A stretch of DNA of 11,379 bases from an uncultured Burkholderiaceae bacterium (GCA_937936215.1 CALGWX010000224.1:1-11379); one strand, 5' to 3'. Positions 1-7,314 are shown, numbered from the stretch's first letter. Numbers and translations are program-made. The notes: generated by a model from the letters alone, not told the origin.

Positions 1-171
1 GGGCTCATCCTGCTGGTGGGCATGATCGCCGCCGTCGTGCTGACGCTGCGCCGGCGCAAGGACAGCAAGTACCAGCGGCCGGGCGAGCAGGTGCGGGTGC
101 GCCGCGCCGAGCGGGTGCGCCTGGTGGCGATGCCGGCGGACGCCGAGGCCAAGCAGGACGCCCGCCGCTAG
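1..171 (+). CDS. nuoJ: NADH-quinone oxidoreductase subunit J, C-terminal end (partial)
   Basis: The frame is open from the first base of the window to a TAG at 169-171, giving the last 56 residues of a protein whose start lies outside. The fragment opens with the end of a hydrophobic helix (GLILLVGMIAAVVLTL) followed by a basic cytoplasmic tail containing RRRKDSKYQ and PGEQVRVRR. This helix-plus-RRRKDSKYQ ending is characteristic of betaproteobacterial NuoJ, a membrane subunit of respiratory complex I near the quinone/proton-transfer path. The identification is reinforced by nuoK starting 42 bp downstream. Nothing looks broken; the gene is cut only by the window edge. Confidence 0.9.
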   Translation, partial: GLILLVGMIAAVVLTLRRRKDSKYQRPGEQVRVRRAERVRLVAMPADAEAKQDARR

Positions 172-213
172 CGGAAAAAAACGAACAGGCGCGAGGGGGC
201 GCCGAAGAACAAG

Positions 214-519
214 ATGGTTTCACTGTCGTGGTACCTGGGGGTCGGCGCGCTGCTGTTCGCCATCGGCGTGGTCGGCATCTTCCTGAACCGGCGCAACCTG
301 ATCGTGCTGCTGATGGCGATCGAGCTGATGCTGCTCGCCGTCAACATGAACTTCGTCGCCTTCTCGCACTACCTCGGCGACTACCACGGGCAGGTGTTCG
401 TCTTCTTCATCCTGACGGTGGCGGCGGCGGAGGCGGCCATTGGCCTGGCGATCCTGGTCACCCTGTTCCGCAACCTCGAGACGATCAACGTCGACGAGCT
501 CGACCGGCTGAAGGGATAG
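214..519 (+). CDS. nuoK: NADH-quinone oxidoreductase subunit K
   Basis: A 101-residue protein of the usual NuoK length with three predicted membrane helices (roughly residues 3-24, 29-49 and 61-86). NuoK is an MrpC-like membrane subunit of complex I that helps link quinone reduction to proton pumping. Two glutamates inside membrane helices are present: E37 in MAIELMLLAVN and E73 in AAAEAAIGLA. They match the functionally important pair known from E. coli NuoK (Glu36 and Glu72). The ATG at 214 follows a purine-rich stretch (gaggggg at 193-199, and a closer gaag at 204-207); neither is an ideally spaced Shine-Dalgarno site, but the N-terminus fits the family. The downstream junction to nuoL is abnormal because a repeat pair of about 300 bp lies there. 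Confidence 0.97.
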   Translation: MVSLSWYLGVGALLFAIGVVGIFLNRRNLIVLLMAIELMLLAVNMNFVAFSHYLGDYHGQVFVFFILTVAAAEAAIGLAILVTLFRNLETINVDELDRLKG

Positions 520-530
520 CGATGGCCCGC

Positions 531-669
531 CACGCACGCTTCGTTCGCTGTTCCATGGCCGGGCTTGCAGGCCCGGCCGGCTCGGCAGGCAATCGCCGGC
601 GCGAAGGCGCCGGCTCCTGTCCAGCCTCGCCTCCCGAGGGGCTCGGCGCCCTTCGGGCGGCCGGGCGGG
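531..669 (+). repeat. 139-bp palindrome-rich repeat, copy 1 (nuoK-nuoL spacer)
   Basis: First of two colinear 139-bp copies in the nuoK-nuoL gap. It aligns without gaps to 684-822 with 16 mismatches by my count. It contains a perfect 8-bp-stem hairpin at 557-578 (ggccgggc, 6-nt loop, gcccggcc) and a second perfect 8-bp-stem hairpin at 595-614 (gccggcgc, loop gaag, gcgccggc), then a gcgcccttcgggcggc element near the end. The structure suggests an intergenic repetitive element of REP-like character; the family is not recognised. Both hairpins could form in the nuo mRNA. Confidence 0.85.
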
Positions 670-683
670 AAGGTTTGGGCTCC

Positions 684-822
684 CACGCTCATTTCGTTCG
701 CTGTTCGACAGCCGGGCATGCAGGCCCGGCCGGTTCGGCAGGCTATCGCCGGCGCGAAGGCGCTGACTCCTGTCTAGTCTCGCCCCCCGCGGGGCTCAGC
801 GCCCTTCGGGCGGCCGGGCGGG
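684..822 (+). repeat. 139-bp palindrome-rich repeat, copy 2 (upstream of nuoL)
   Basis: Second copy of the repeat, separated from copy 1 by 14 bp (670-683) and ending 7 bp before the nuoL GTG. The ends are the most conserved part: the final 20 or so bases, including cttcgggcggccgggcggg, are identical in both copies, as is ttcgttcgctgtt near the start. The first hairpin survives as a 7-bp stem at 711-730 (gccgggc, atgcag, gcccggc). The second hairpin is broken by substitutions (gcgctgac instead of gcgccggc). Its 3' end occupies the place where the nuoL ribosome binding site would be expected. Confidence 0.85.
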
Positions 823-829
823 CGCTGCC

Positions 830-2899
830 GTGACCGCCATGCAGAAGCTATACCTGCTCGTGCCGCTGGCGCCGCTGGTGGGGGCCATCATCGCCGGCCT
901 TCTCGGCCGCGTGGTCGGCCGCTCGGGCAGCCACACGGTGACCATCCTCGGCGTGCTGGTCTCGACGGTCGCGTCGCTGGTGGTGTTTGTCGACGTCATG
1001 AGCGGCAACACTTTCAACGGCACCGTCTACACCTGGGCGACGGTCGGCGACCTGAAGCTGGAGGTCGGCTTCCTGATCGACTCGCTGACCGCGACGATGA
1101 TGCTCGTCGTCACCTTCGTGTCGCTGATGGTGCACGTCTACACCATCGGCTACATGGCCGACGACCCCGGCTACCAGCGCTTTTTCGCCTACATCTCGCT
1201 CTTCACCTTCAGCATGCTCATGCTGGTGATGAGCAACAACTTCCTGCAGCTGTTCTTCGGCTGGGAGGCGGTCGGGCTGGTGTCGTACCTGCTGATCGGC
1301 TTCTGGTGGAAGCGGCCGACGGCCATCTACGCCAATCTCAAGGCGTTCCTCGTCAACCGGGTCGGCGACTTCGGCTTCGTGCTCGGCATCGGGCTCGTCT
1401 TCGCCTACTTCGGCACGCTCGACTACGCGGCGGTGTTCAAGGCGGCGCCGGGAGTCGCGGCGGACGGCACCACGCTGCCCGGCACGGGCTGGCTGCTGAT
1501 CACCGTGATCTGCGTTTGCCTGTTCATCGGCGCGATGGGCAAGAGCGCGCAGTTCCCGCTGCACGTGTGGCTGCCGGACTCGATGGAAGGCCCGACCCCG
1601 ATCTCGGCGCTGATCCACGCCGCGACGATGGTCACCGCCGGCATTTTCATGGTGGCGCGGATGTCGCCGCTGTTCGAGCTGTCGCCGGCGGCGCTGAGCT
1701 TCGTGATCGTGATCGGCGCCATCACCGCGCTGTTCATGGGCTTGCTCGGCATCGTGCAGAACGACATCAAGCGCGTGGTCGCCTATTCGACGCTGTCGCA
1801 GCTCGGCTACATGACGGTGGCGCTCGGCGCTTCCGCCTACTCGGTGGCGATCTTCCACCTGATGACGCACGCCTTCTTCAAGGCGCTGCTGTTCCTTGCC
1901 GCCGGCAGCGTGATCATCGGCCTGCACCACGACCAGGACCTGCGCAATATGGGCGGGCTGCGCAAGTACATGCCGGTGACCTGGATCACGGCGCTGATCG
2001 GTTCGCTGGCCCTGATCGGCACGCCGCTGTTTTCCGGCTTCTACTCGAAGGACAGCATCCTGATCGCCGCCCAGGCGGCACACCAGGCCGGCATGCCGGG
2101 AGCGACCTTCGCCTATGCGGCGGTGATGATCGGCGTCTTCGTCACCGCCTTTTATTCCTTCCGCATGTACTTCCTCGCCTTCCACGGCGAGGAGCGCTTC
2201 GGCAAGGCGCACGACCACCAAGGCGACCACGACGACGAGGAGCCTTCGGCCGACCACCACCACGGCCTGGCGCGCGGCGAGAAGCCGCACGAGTCGCCGG
2301 CGGTGGTGACGCTGCCGCTGATCCTGCTGGCGATCCCGTCGGTGGTGATCGGCTATGTGGCCATCGACTTGTTCCTGTTCTCGGACTTCTTCAAGGGCGC
2401 GATCTTCGTCGACGTGGCCCGGCACCCGGCGATGGACAGGCTCGTCGAGATGTGGCAGTCGTTCGGCACGGTCAACGAGCGGCCTTGGCACATGGCGCTG
2501 CACGGCCTGGTGACCGCGCCGTTCTGGCTCGCCGCCGCCGGCGTGCTGCTCGCCTGGTACTTCTACCTGAAGCGGCCGGACATCCCCGAGGCGATCGCGC
2601 AGCGCTTCAACGCGATCTACCGCCTGCTCGACAACAAGTACTACCTCGACCGCATCAACGAGGTCGTCTTCGCCGGCGGCGCGCGCCTGATCGGCCGCGG
2701 CCTGTGGAAGGGCGGCGACGTGGCGCTGATCGACGGGGTAGCCGTCAACGGCAGCGCCAAGGTGGTCGGCTGGATCGCGGCGGTGATCCGCCACGTGCAG
2801 TCCGGCTACATCTACCACTACGCCTTCGCGATGCTGCTCGGCGTGGCGATCGTGCTGTTCTTCTACCTGACGCTGCCGTACGTGCTCTCGGCGCGCTGA
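830..2899 (+). CDS. nuoL: NADH-quinone oxidoreductase subunit L
   Basis: A 689-residue polytopic membrane protein, the distal antiporter-like proton-pumping subunit of complex I. Visible key residues are E146 in GWEAVG, D180 in NRVGD, K238 in MGKSAQFPLHVWLPD, H263 in ALIHAATMV, H343 and H347 in HLMTHAFFK, and K407 in GFYSKDS; these match the channel residues known for NuoL. Residues 459-480 form a His/Asp-rich polar loop. The C-terminal portion (about 560-689) carries the lateral amphipathic helix and a final anchor helix (IYHYAFAMLLGVAIVLFF). The start is uncertain: GTG at 830 gives MTAMQKLYLL and ATG at 839 gives MQKLYLL. Neither has a clear Shine-Dalgarno sequence, because the end of the upstream repeat occupies that place; gggcggg at 816-822 is the only candidate. 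I chose 830 because it is the longest frame consistent with family N-termini. Confidence 0.97.
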   Translation: MTAMQKLYLLVPLAPLVGAIIAGLLGRVVGRSGSHTVTILGVLVSTVASLVVFVDVMSGNTFNGTVYTWATVGDLKLEVGFLIDSLTATMMLVVTFVSLMVHVYTIGYMADDPGYQRFFAYISLFTFSMLMLVMSNNFLQLFFGWEAVGLVSYLLIGFWWKRPTAIYANLKAFLVNRVGDFGFVLGIGLVFAYFGTLDYAAVFKAAPGVAADGTTLPGTGWLLITVICVCLFIGAMGKSAQFPLHVWLPDSMEGPTPISALIHAATMVTAGIFMVARMSPLFELSPAALSFVIVIGAITALFMGLLGIVQNDIKRVVAYSTLSQLGYMTVALGASAYSVAIFHLMTHAFFKALLFLAAGSVIIGLHHDQDLRNMGGLRKYMPVTWITALIGSLALIGTPLFSGFYSKDSILIAAQAAHQAGMPGATFAYAAVMIGVFVTAFYSFRMYFLAFHGEERFGKAHDHQGDHDDEEPSADHHHGLARGEKPHESPAVVTLPLILLAIPSVVIGYVAIDLFLFSDFFKGAIFVDVARHPAMDRLVEMWQSFGTVNERPWHMALHGLVTAPFWLAAAGVLLAWYFYLKRPDIPEAIAQRFNAIYRLLDNKYYLDRINEVVFAGGARLIGRGLWKGGDVALIDGVAVNGSAKVVGWIAAVIRHVQSGYIYHYAFAMLLGVAIVLFFYLTLPYVLSAR

Positions 2900-2918
2900 C
2901 GGCCAGCCACAAAAAGAA

Positions 2919-4406
2919 ATGCAGAACACGCTTCCCTGGCTGAGCCTGGCGATCTGGCTGCCGATCCTCTTCGGCCTGCTGATCGCCGCGGTGGGCCGCG
3001 ACGAGAACGCCGGCGTCGTGCGCACGGTGGCGCTGGCCGGCAGCCTGCTCGGCCTGCTCGTCACCCTGCCGCTGTACACCGGCTTCGACGTGACGCAGGC
3101 CGGGCTACAGTTCGTCGAGCGCGCGCCGTGGATCGAGCGGCTGAACGCCTTTTACTACCTCGGGGTCGACGGACTGTCGGTGTGGTTCGTGATCCTGACC
3201 GCCTTCATCACCGTGATCGTGGTGATCGCCGGCTGGGAGGTGATCGAAAGCCGCGTGGCGCAGTACTACGCCTCCTTCCTGATCCTCTCCGGACTGATGA
3301 TCGGCGTGTTCGCCGCCGCCGACGCGCTGCTCTTTTACATCTTCTTCGAGGCCACCCTAATCCCGATGTACATCATCATCGGCATCTGGGGCGGGCCGAA
3401 CCGGGTCTACGCGGCGTTCAAGTTCTTCCTGTACACGCTGCTTGGCTCCCTGCTGATGCTGGTGGCGCTGGTGTACCTCTACTACGCCGCCGGCGGCAGC
3501 TTTGACCTGGCCGCCTGGCGCGAGGTAAAGCTGCCGCTGACGGCGCAGATCCTGCTCTTCCTCGCCTTCCTTGCCGCCTTCTCGGTCAAGGTGCCGATGT
3601 GGCCGGTGCACACGTGGCTGCCCGACGCCCACGTCGAGGCCCCCACCGGCGGCTCGGTGGTGCTGGCGGCGATCATGCTGAAGCTCGGCGCCTACGGTTT
3701 CCTGCGCTTCTCGCTGCCGATCACGCCCGACGCGGCGCACGAGCTGGCCTGGCTGATCATCGCCCTGTCGCTGATCGCGGTCGTTTACATCGGCTTCGTG
3801 GCGCTGGTGCAGACCGACATGAAGAAGCTCGTGGCCTACAGCTCGATCGCGCACATGGGCTTCGTCACGCTCGGCTTCTTCATCTTCAACCAGATCGGCG
3901 TCGAGGGCGCGATCGTGCAGATGATCAGCCACGGCTTCGTCTCCGGCGCCATGTTCCTGTGCATCGGCGTGATGTACGACCGCATGCACAGCCGCAACAT
4001 CGCCGACTACGGCGGCGTGGTGAACACGATGCCGCGCTTCGCCGCCTTCATGATGCTGTTCGCGATGGCCAACTGCGGCCTGCCCGGCACCAGCGGCTTC
4101 GTCGGCGAGTTCTACGTCATCCTCGGCGCGGTGAAGTTCAACTTCTGGATCGGGCTGATCGCCGCCACCACGCTGATCCTCGGCGCCGCCTACTCGCTGT
4201 GGATGTACAAGCGGGTGATCTTCGGCGAGGTGGCGAACAAGCACGTCGCCGAGCTCACCGACATCGGCGCGCGCGAGTTCCTGATGCTGGCGCTGGTGGC
4301 GGCGGCGGTGCTGTGGATGGGGGTGTATCCGAAGCCGTTCACCGACCTGATCGGGGCCTCGGTGGCCGACCTGCTGGCGCACGTGGCGCAGTCGAAGATT
4401 CCGTGA
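2919..4406 (+). CDS. nuoM: NADH-quinone oxidoreductase subunit M
   Basis: A 495-residue polytopic membrane protein, the second antiporter-like proton-pumping subunit of complex I. Key residues in expected contexts are E144 in YIFFEATLIPM, K224 in FSVKVPMWPVHTWLPDAH, K255 in MLKLGAYG, H338 in MISHGF, and E397 in GFVGEFYV. Length and the fourteen-helix layout are normal. The ATG at 2919 lies 19 bp after the nuoL stop behind an A-rich aaaaagaa, which is a weak ribosome site. The short gap fits a single nuo transcript. Confidence 0.97.
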   Translation: MQNTLPWLSLAIWLPILFGLLIAAVGRDENAGVVRTVALAGSLLGLLVTLPLYTGFDVTQAGLQFVERAPWIERLNAFYYLGVDGLSVWFVILTAFITVIVVIAGWEVIESRVAQYYASFLILSGLMIGVFAAADALLFYIFFEATLIPMYIIIGIWGGPNRVYAAFKFFLYTLLGSLLMLVALVYLYYAAGGSFDLAAWREVKLPLTAQILLFLAFLAAFSVKVPMWPVHTWLPDAHVEAPTGGSVVLAAIMLKLGAYGFLRFSLPITPDAAHELAWLIIALSLIAVVYIGFVALVQTDMKKLVAYSSIAHMGFVTLGFFIFNQIGVEGAIVQMISHGFVSGAMFLCIGVMYDRMHSRNIADYGGVVNTMPRFAAFMMLFAMANCGLPGTSGFVGEFYVILGAVKFNFWIGLIAATTLILGAAYSLWMYKRVIFGEVANKHVAELTDIGAREFLMLALVAAAVLWMGVYPKPFTDLIGASVADLLAHVAQSKIP

Positions 4407-4416
4407 GGGCGCCGCG

Positions 4417-5916
4417 ATGAACGACATGAACCTCTTCGCCGCCGCCCCGGAGATCGTGCTCGCGGTGGCCGCGATGGCGATCCTCGTCCTCGACCTGTTC
4501 GTCGGCGAGGCCCGGCGCAACGTGACCTACGCGCTGTCGCTGGCCGCCCTGGTCGCCGCGGCGGCCGTGTGCGGCCTGTTCCTGGCGCAGGACCTGGTGA
4601 TCTACGCCTTTGGCGGCCTGTACGTCACCGACCCGATGGCCAACGTGCTGAAGATGTTCGCGCTGCTGTCGGTGGCCGTCGCGCTGGTCTACGCGCAGGG
4701 CTACGCGCGCGACCGCGGCATCTGGCACGGCGAGTTCATGGTGCTGGCGCTGCTGGCCGCGCTCGGCGTGATGGTGATGATCTCGGCCAACAACCTGCTC
4801 ACCGTCTACCTCGGGCTGGAGCTGCAGGCACTCGCCTTGTACGCGCTGGTGGCCGTGCGGCGCGACGACGTGCGTGCCACCGAGGCGGGGATGAAGTACT
4901 TCGTGCTCGGCGCGCTGGCCTCCGGCTTCCTGCTGTACGGGATGTCGATGCTTTACGGCGCCGCCGGCACGCTGGACCTGAACGAACTGGCGCGCAACAT
5001 CGCTGCCGGCAAGGCGGCCAGCCGCGCGGCGCTCGTGCTCGGCACCGTGTTCATCGTCGCCGGGCTGGCCTTCAAGCTCGGCGCGGTGCCGTTCCACATG
5101 TGGCTGCCGGACGTCTATCACGGCGCCCCCACGCCGGTGACGCTGCTGGTCGGCACCGCGCCCAAGCTGGCGGTGTTCGCGATCGCCTTCCGCCTGCTGG
5201 TCGAGGGCCTGCTGCCGCTGGCGGTGGACTGGCAGCAGATGCTGGCGCTTCTCGCGGTGGCCTCGCTCGCGGTCGGCAACGTCACCGCGATCGCGCAGAC
5301 GAATCTGAAGCGGATGCTCGCCTACTCGACCATCGGCCAGATGGGCTTCATGCTGCTGGCGATGTTCTCCGGCGTGGTCGGCGGCAACACGATGACGGCC
5401 GCCAACGCGTGGAGCGCGGCGATGTTCTACGTCATCACCTACGCCATCACCACGCTCGGCACCTTCGGCATCATCCTGCTGCTCGCCCGCCAGGGCTTCG
5501 AGGCCGAGGAGATCGCCGACCTCAAGGGCCTGAACCGGCGCAGCCCGTGGTACGCGTTCGTGATGCTGCTGCTGATGTTCTCGCTCGCCGGCATCCCGCC
5601 CACCGTCGGCTTCTACGCCAAGCTGATCGTGCTGCAGGCGCTGCTCGGCGGCGGCATGGGCTCGCTCGGCGGCAACGCGGCCATTTGGCTGGCGGTGATC
5701 GCGGCGCTGTTCTCGCTGGTGGCGGCGTACTACTACCTGCGCGTGGTCAAGGTGATGTACTTCGACGAGCCGGCGGACAGTGCGCCGATCGTCGCCACGC
5801 CCGACATGCGGGTGGCGCTGTCCGTGAACGGCGCCTTCGTACTGGTCCTCGGGATCGTGCCGCAGTACCTGCTGGCGCTGTGCGCGCAGGCCATGGTGCG
5901 CGCGCTGGGCGGCTAG
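4417..5916 (+). CDS. nuoN: NADH-quinone oxidoreductase subunit N
   Basis: A 499-residue polytopic membrane protein, the third antiporter-like proton-pumping subunit of complex I, adjacent to NuoK in the assembled arm. Key residues are E135 in YLGLELQALALY, K220 in GLAFKLGAVPFHMWLPDVY, K250 in GTAPKLAVF, and K402 in GFYAKLIVLQ; these match the glutamate and lysines known to matter in NuoN. It starts 10 bp after nuoM, and a gaggg at 4405-4409 overlapping the nuoM stop serves as a well-spaced ribosome site, suggesting translational coupling. An in-frame ATG at 4426 is a less likely start. No terminator-like structure follows, so the next gene is probably read from the same transcript. Confidence 0.97.
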   Translation: MNDMNLFAAAPEIVLAVAAMAILVLDLFVGEARRNVTYALSLAALVAAAAVCGLFLAQDLVIYAFGGLYVTDPMANVLKMFALLSVAVALVYAQGYARDRGIWHGEFMVLALLAALGVMVMISANNLLTVYLGLELQALALYALVAVRRDDVRATEAGMKYFVLGALASGFLLYGMSMLYGAAGTLDLNELARNIAAGKAASRAALVLGTVFIVAGLAFKLGAVPFHMWLPDVYHGAPTPVTLLVGTAPKLAVFAIAFRLLVEGLLPLAVDWQQMLALLAVASLAVGNVTAIAQTNLKRMLAYSTIGQMGFMLLAMFSGVVGGNTMTAANAWSAAMFYVITYAITTLGTFGIILLLARQGFEAEEIADLKGLNRRSPWYAFVMLLLMFSLAGIPPTVGFYAKLIVLQALLGGGMGSLGGNAAIWLAVIAALFSLVAAYYYLRVVKVMYFDEPADSAPIVATPDMRVALSVNGAFVLVLGIVPQYLLALCAQAMVRALGG

Positions 5917-5947
5917 GACGCGCGCAGCAGTCGGGGCGCCGCCAGCG

Positions 5948-6535
5948 ATGACCGCAGAGCCCGACCAGTCCGACCCGCTGGCCGAGGAGACGCTCGACTC
6001 GCGGCTCGTCTACACCGGCCGCTTCCTGCGCGTCTACGAGGACACGGTGCGCTGCCCCGACGGGCACGTGGCGCCGCGCGAGTACCTGCGCCATCCCGGC
6101 GCAGTGATGGTCGTGCCGGTGCTCGACGACGGCCGCCTGCTGCTCGAGCGGCAGTACCGCTACCCGCTGCGGCGCAGCTTCATCGAGTTTCCGGCCGGCA
6201 AGATCGATCCCGGCGAGGACATCCTCGCCTGCGCGCAGCGCGAGCTGCGCGAGGAAACCGGCTATGTCGCGCGCGAGTGGACCTATCTCGGCGGCTTCCA
6301 CAACGCGGTGGGTTACTGCGACGAGAAGATCGAGGTCTACCTCGCCCGCGGCCTGGCCTTCGAGGCGACCGTCGACAACGACGGCGAGGTGCTGGAGGTG
6401 TTCACGGCCACGCTCGACGAGTTGCTGGCGTGGATCGACGACGGCACGGTCACCGACGTTAAGACGATCATCGGCGCGTACTGGTGGCAGCGTTTCCGGC
6501 AGCGGGCGCTGGCCGGTGGCGAGGCGAGCGGCTGA
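5948..6535 (+). CDS. NUDIX hydrolase, ADP-ribose pyrophosphatase type
   Basis: A 195-residue protein with a complete Nudix box at residues 84-106: G84, five residues, E90, seven residues, then R98-E-L-R-E-E-T-G-Y106, which binds the catalytic metal ions. Just downstream, FHNAVGYCDEKIEVYLA has the position and shape of the substrate-specificity region of NudF-like enzymes (YxSPGxxDE in many relatives), and VTDVKTIIGAYWW closes the fold. Family members split ADP-ribose or related nucleoside diphosphate sugars into AMP plus a sugar phosphate in the cytosol. The gene starts 31 bp after nuoN and is likely in the same transcript; a NUDIX gene near the end of the nuo operon is a familiar betaproteobacterial arrangement. 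Exact substrate is inferred from family resemblance. The ribosome site is weak (gggg at 5933-5936). Confidence 0.9.
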   Translation: MTAEPDQSDPLAEETLDSRLVYTGRFLRVYEDTVRCPDGHVAPREYLRHPGAVMVVPVLDDGRLLLERQYRYPLRRSFIEFPAGKIDPGEDILACAQRELREETGYVAREWTYLGGFHNAVGYCDEKIEVYLARGLAFEATVDNDGEVLEVFTATLDELLAWIDDGTVTDVKTIIGAYWWQRFRQRALAGGEASG

Positions 6536-6583
6536 CGTCAGGCCCTTCGCGGCCGGACGAGGCGGACGTCGTGAGCCTCGGTG

Positions 6584-6614
6584 TGATGTTATGATGCGAG
6601 CGCATCAACGCATC
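6584..6614 (+). promoter_or_regulatory. Extended -10 promoter and palindromic operator of the toxin-antitoxin module
   Basis: TG-T-TATGAT at 6587-6595 is a strong extended -10 element; no good -35 is visible, which extended -10 promoters tolerate. A perfect 16-bp palindrome, TGATGCG-AG-CGCATCA (6592-6607), overlaps the -10 and the expected transcription start near 6602. Extra half-sites flank it: TGATG at 6584-6588 and CGCATC at 6609-6614. Ribbon-helix-helix antitoxins typically bind such repeated short sites over their own promoter, so this is the likely autorepression operator. The leader to the antitoxin ATG would be about 23 nt with no Shine-Dalgarno sequence. Confidence 0.7.
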
Positions 6615-6624
6615 CCCGCCGCCC

Positions 6625-6864
6625 ATGCGAACGACCCTGGACATCGACGACGACGTGCTCTTGGCCGCCAAGGAGCGTGCCCGCAAGGACCGGATCTCCA
6701 CCGGGGCCGCGCTGAGCCAGCTGGCACGCGCTGGCCTGACGCAGGCGCCGCGGCCGCTGGCCAGGGGCCGGAAGTCGCCGCTCGGCATCACGCCGTTGCC
6801 GAGGCGGGACGAGATCATCACCAACGAGCACGTCAATCGCCTGCGCGACGAACTCGACGTCTGA
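6625..6864 (+). CDS. vapB: Type II antitoxin, VapB-like ribbon-helix-helix protein
   Basis: A 79-residue protein. The N-terminal MRTTLDIDDDVLLAAKERARKDR followed by ALSQLARAGL is a CopG/ribbon-helix-helix DNA-binding fold: a beta strand around residues 2-6 and two helices around 8-21 and 26-38. The remaining basic and proline-containing tail (40-79) is the part that usually wraps the toxin. It is expected to neutralise the PIN toxin encoded immediately downstream and to repress their shared promoter. The stop TGA overlaps the toxin ATG by one base (TGATG), so the two are translationally coupled. There is no purine-rich ribosome site before the ATG (the leader is ccccgccgccc), so translation from a short leader is likely. 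The family label VapB is by partner and fold. Confidence 0.85.
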   Translation: MRTTLDIDDDVLLAAKERARKDRISTGAALSQLARAGLTQAPRPLARGRKSPLGITPLPRRDEIITNEHVNRLRDELDV

Positions 6865-7295
6865 TGCGCGCGCTGCTCGACATCAATGTGTGGATCGCCC
6901 TGCTCGACAGTGCCCACGCCTTCGCGGCGCGGGCCAATGCCTGGTTCGAACGCGAACGGCCCGCCGTCGCCACCTGCCCGCTGATCGAAAACGGCGTCGT
7001 CCGCGTCATGGCGAGCGCCGGCTACAGCGCCAAGGCCAAGCACTCGATCGGAGAGATCGCCTCCCTGTTGCGCGAGGCCTGCTCGGCCAACGACCACGAG
7101 TTCTGGGCGGACGACGTGTCGCTGCTGGATCCGGCGCGATTCGAGGTGGACCGCCTGCACGGCCCGCGCCAGGTCACCGACGCCTACCTATTGGCGTTGG
7201 CCGTCAGCAAGGGCGGCCGCTTCGTCACCTTCGACGAAGCGATACCGATTTCGGCGGTGCGCGGCGCCACGAAGCGCCACCTGCTATTGCTGTAG
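6864..7295 (+). CDS. vapC: Type II toxin, VapC-like PIN-domain ribonuclease
   Basis: A 143-residue single PIN domain. The four acidic residues that hold the catalytic metal are present: D6 in MRALLDINVWIALLD, E42 in CPLIENGVVRVM, D106 in RQVTDAYLLALA, and D124 in FVTFDEAI. PIN toxins of this family are metal-dependent endoribonucleases, often cutting tRNA or rRNA; the target cannot be read here. The start overlaps the antitoxin stop (TGATG), which fixes the ATG at 6864. All catalytic residues and a normal length suggest an intact, functional toxin. The gene ends 126 bp before the convergent alcohol dehydrogenase. Confidence 0.9.
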   Translation: MRALLDINVWIALLDSAHAFAARANAWFERERPAVATCPLIENGVVRVMASAGYSAKAKHSIGEIASLLREACSANDHEFWADDVSLLDPARFEVDRLHGPRQVTDAYLLALAVSKGGRFVTFDEAIPISAVRGATKRHLLLL

Positions 7296-7314
7296 GGCCC
7301 GGCGAGCGCGGCCT

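Larger units (their letters stand above)
522..833 (+). other. Open frame of 103 codons running through both repeat copies (doubtful gene)
   Basis: An ATG two bases after the nuoK stop opens a frame that crosses both repeat copies and ends in a TGA overlapping the nuoL GTG (GTGA). An aaggga at 511-516 is well placed as its ribosome site. Because the repeat period is 153 bp, a multiple of three, both copies are read in one frame and the product would be two similar 51-residue units (FVRCS, AGPAGSAG, RRREGA, ALRAAGR in each). Against a real protein: of the 16 differences between copies, about 5 are synonymous and 11 change the residue, close to what drift without selection would give; the composition is low-complexity; and GC-rich repeats often give chance frames. 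I would not call it a gene without conservation data. Confidence 0.2.

Noticed and set aside
848..3079. A 743-codon open frame on the minus strand under nuoL
   Set aside because: The product is an Arg/His/Asp/Gln-rich composition typical of the antisense of a GC-rich membrane protein gene, and the plus strand encodes unmistakable NuoL with all its key residues.
6533..6570. Possible terminator after the NUDIX gene, formed by tgacgtca at 6533-6540 and gacgtc at 6565-6570
   Set aside because: The stem is only 6 bp around a long loop and no T-run follows; both halves are self-palindromic, so pairing may be coincidental.
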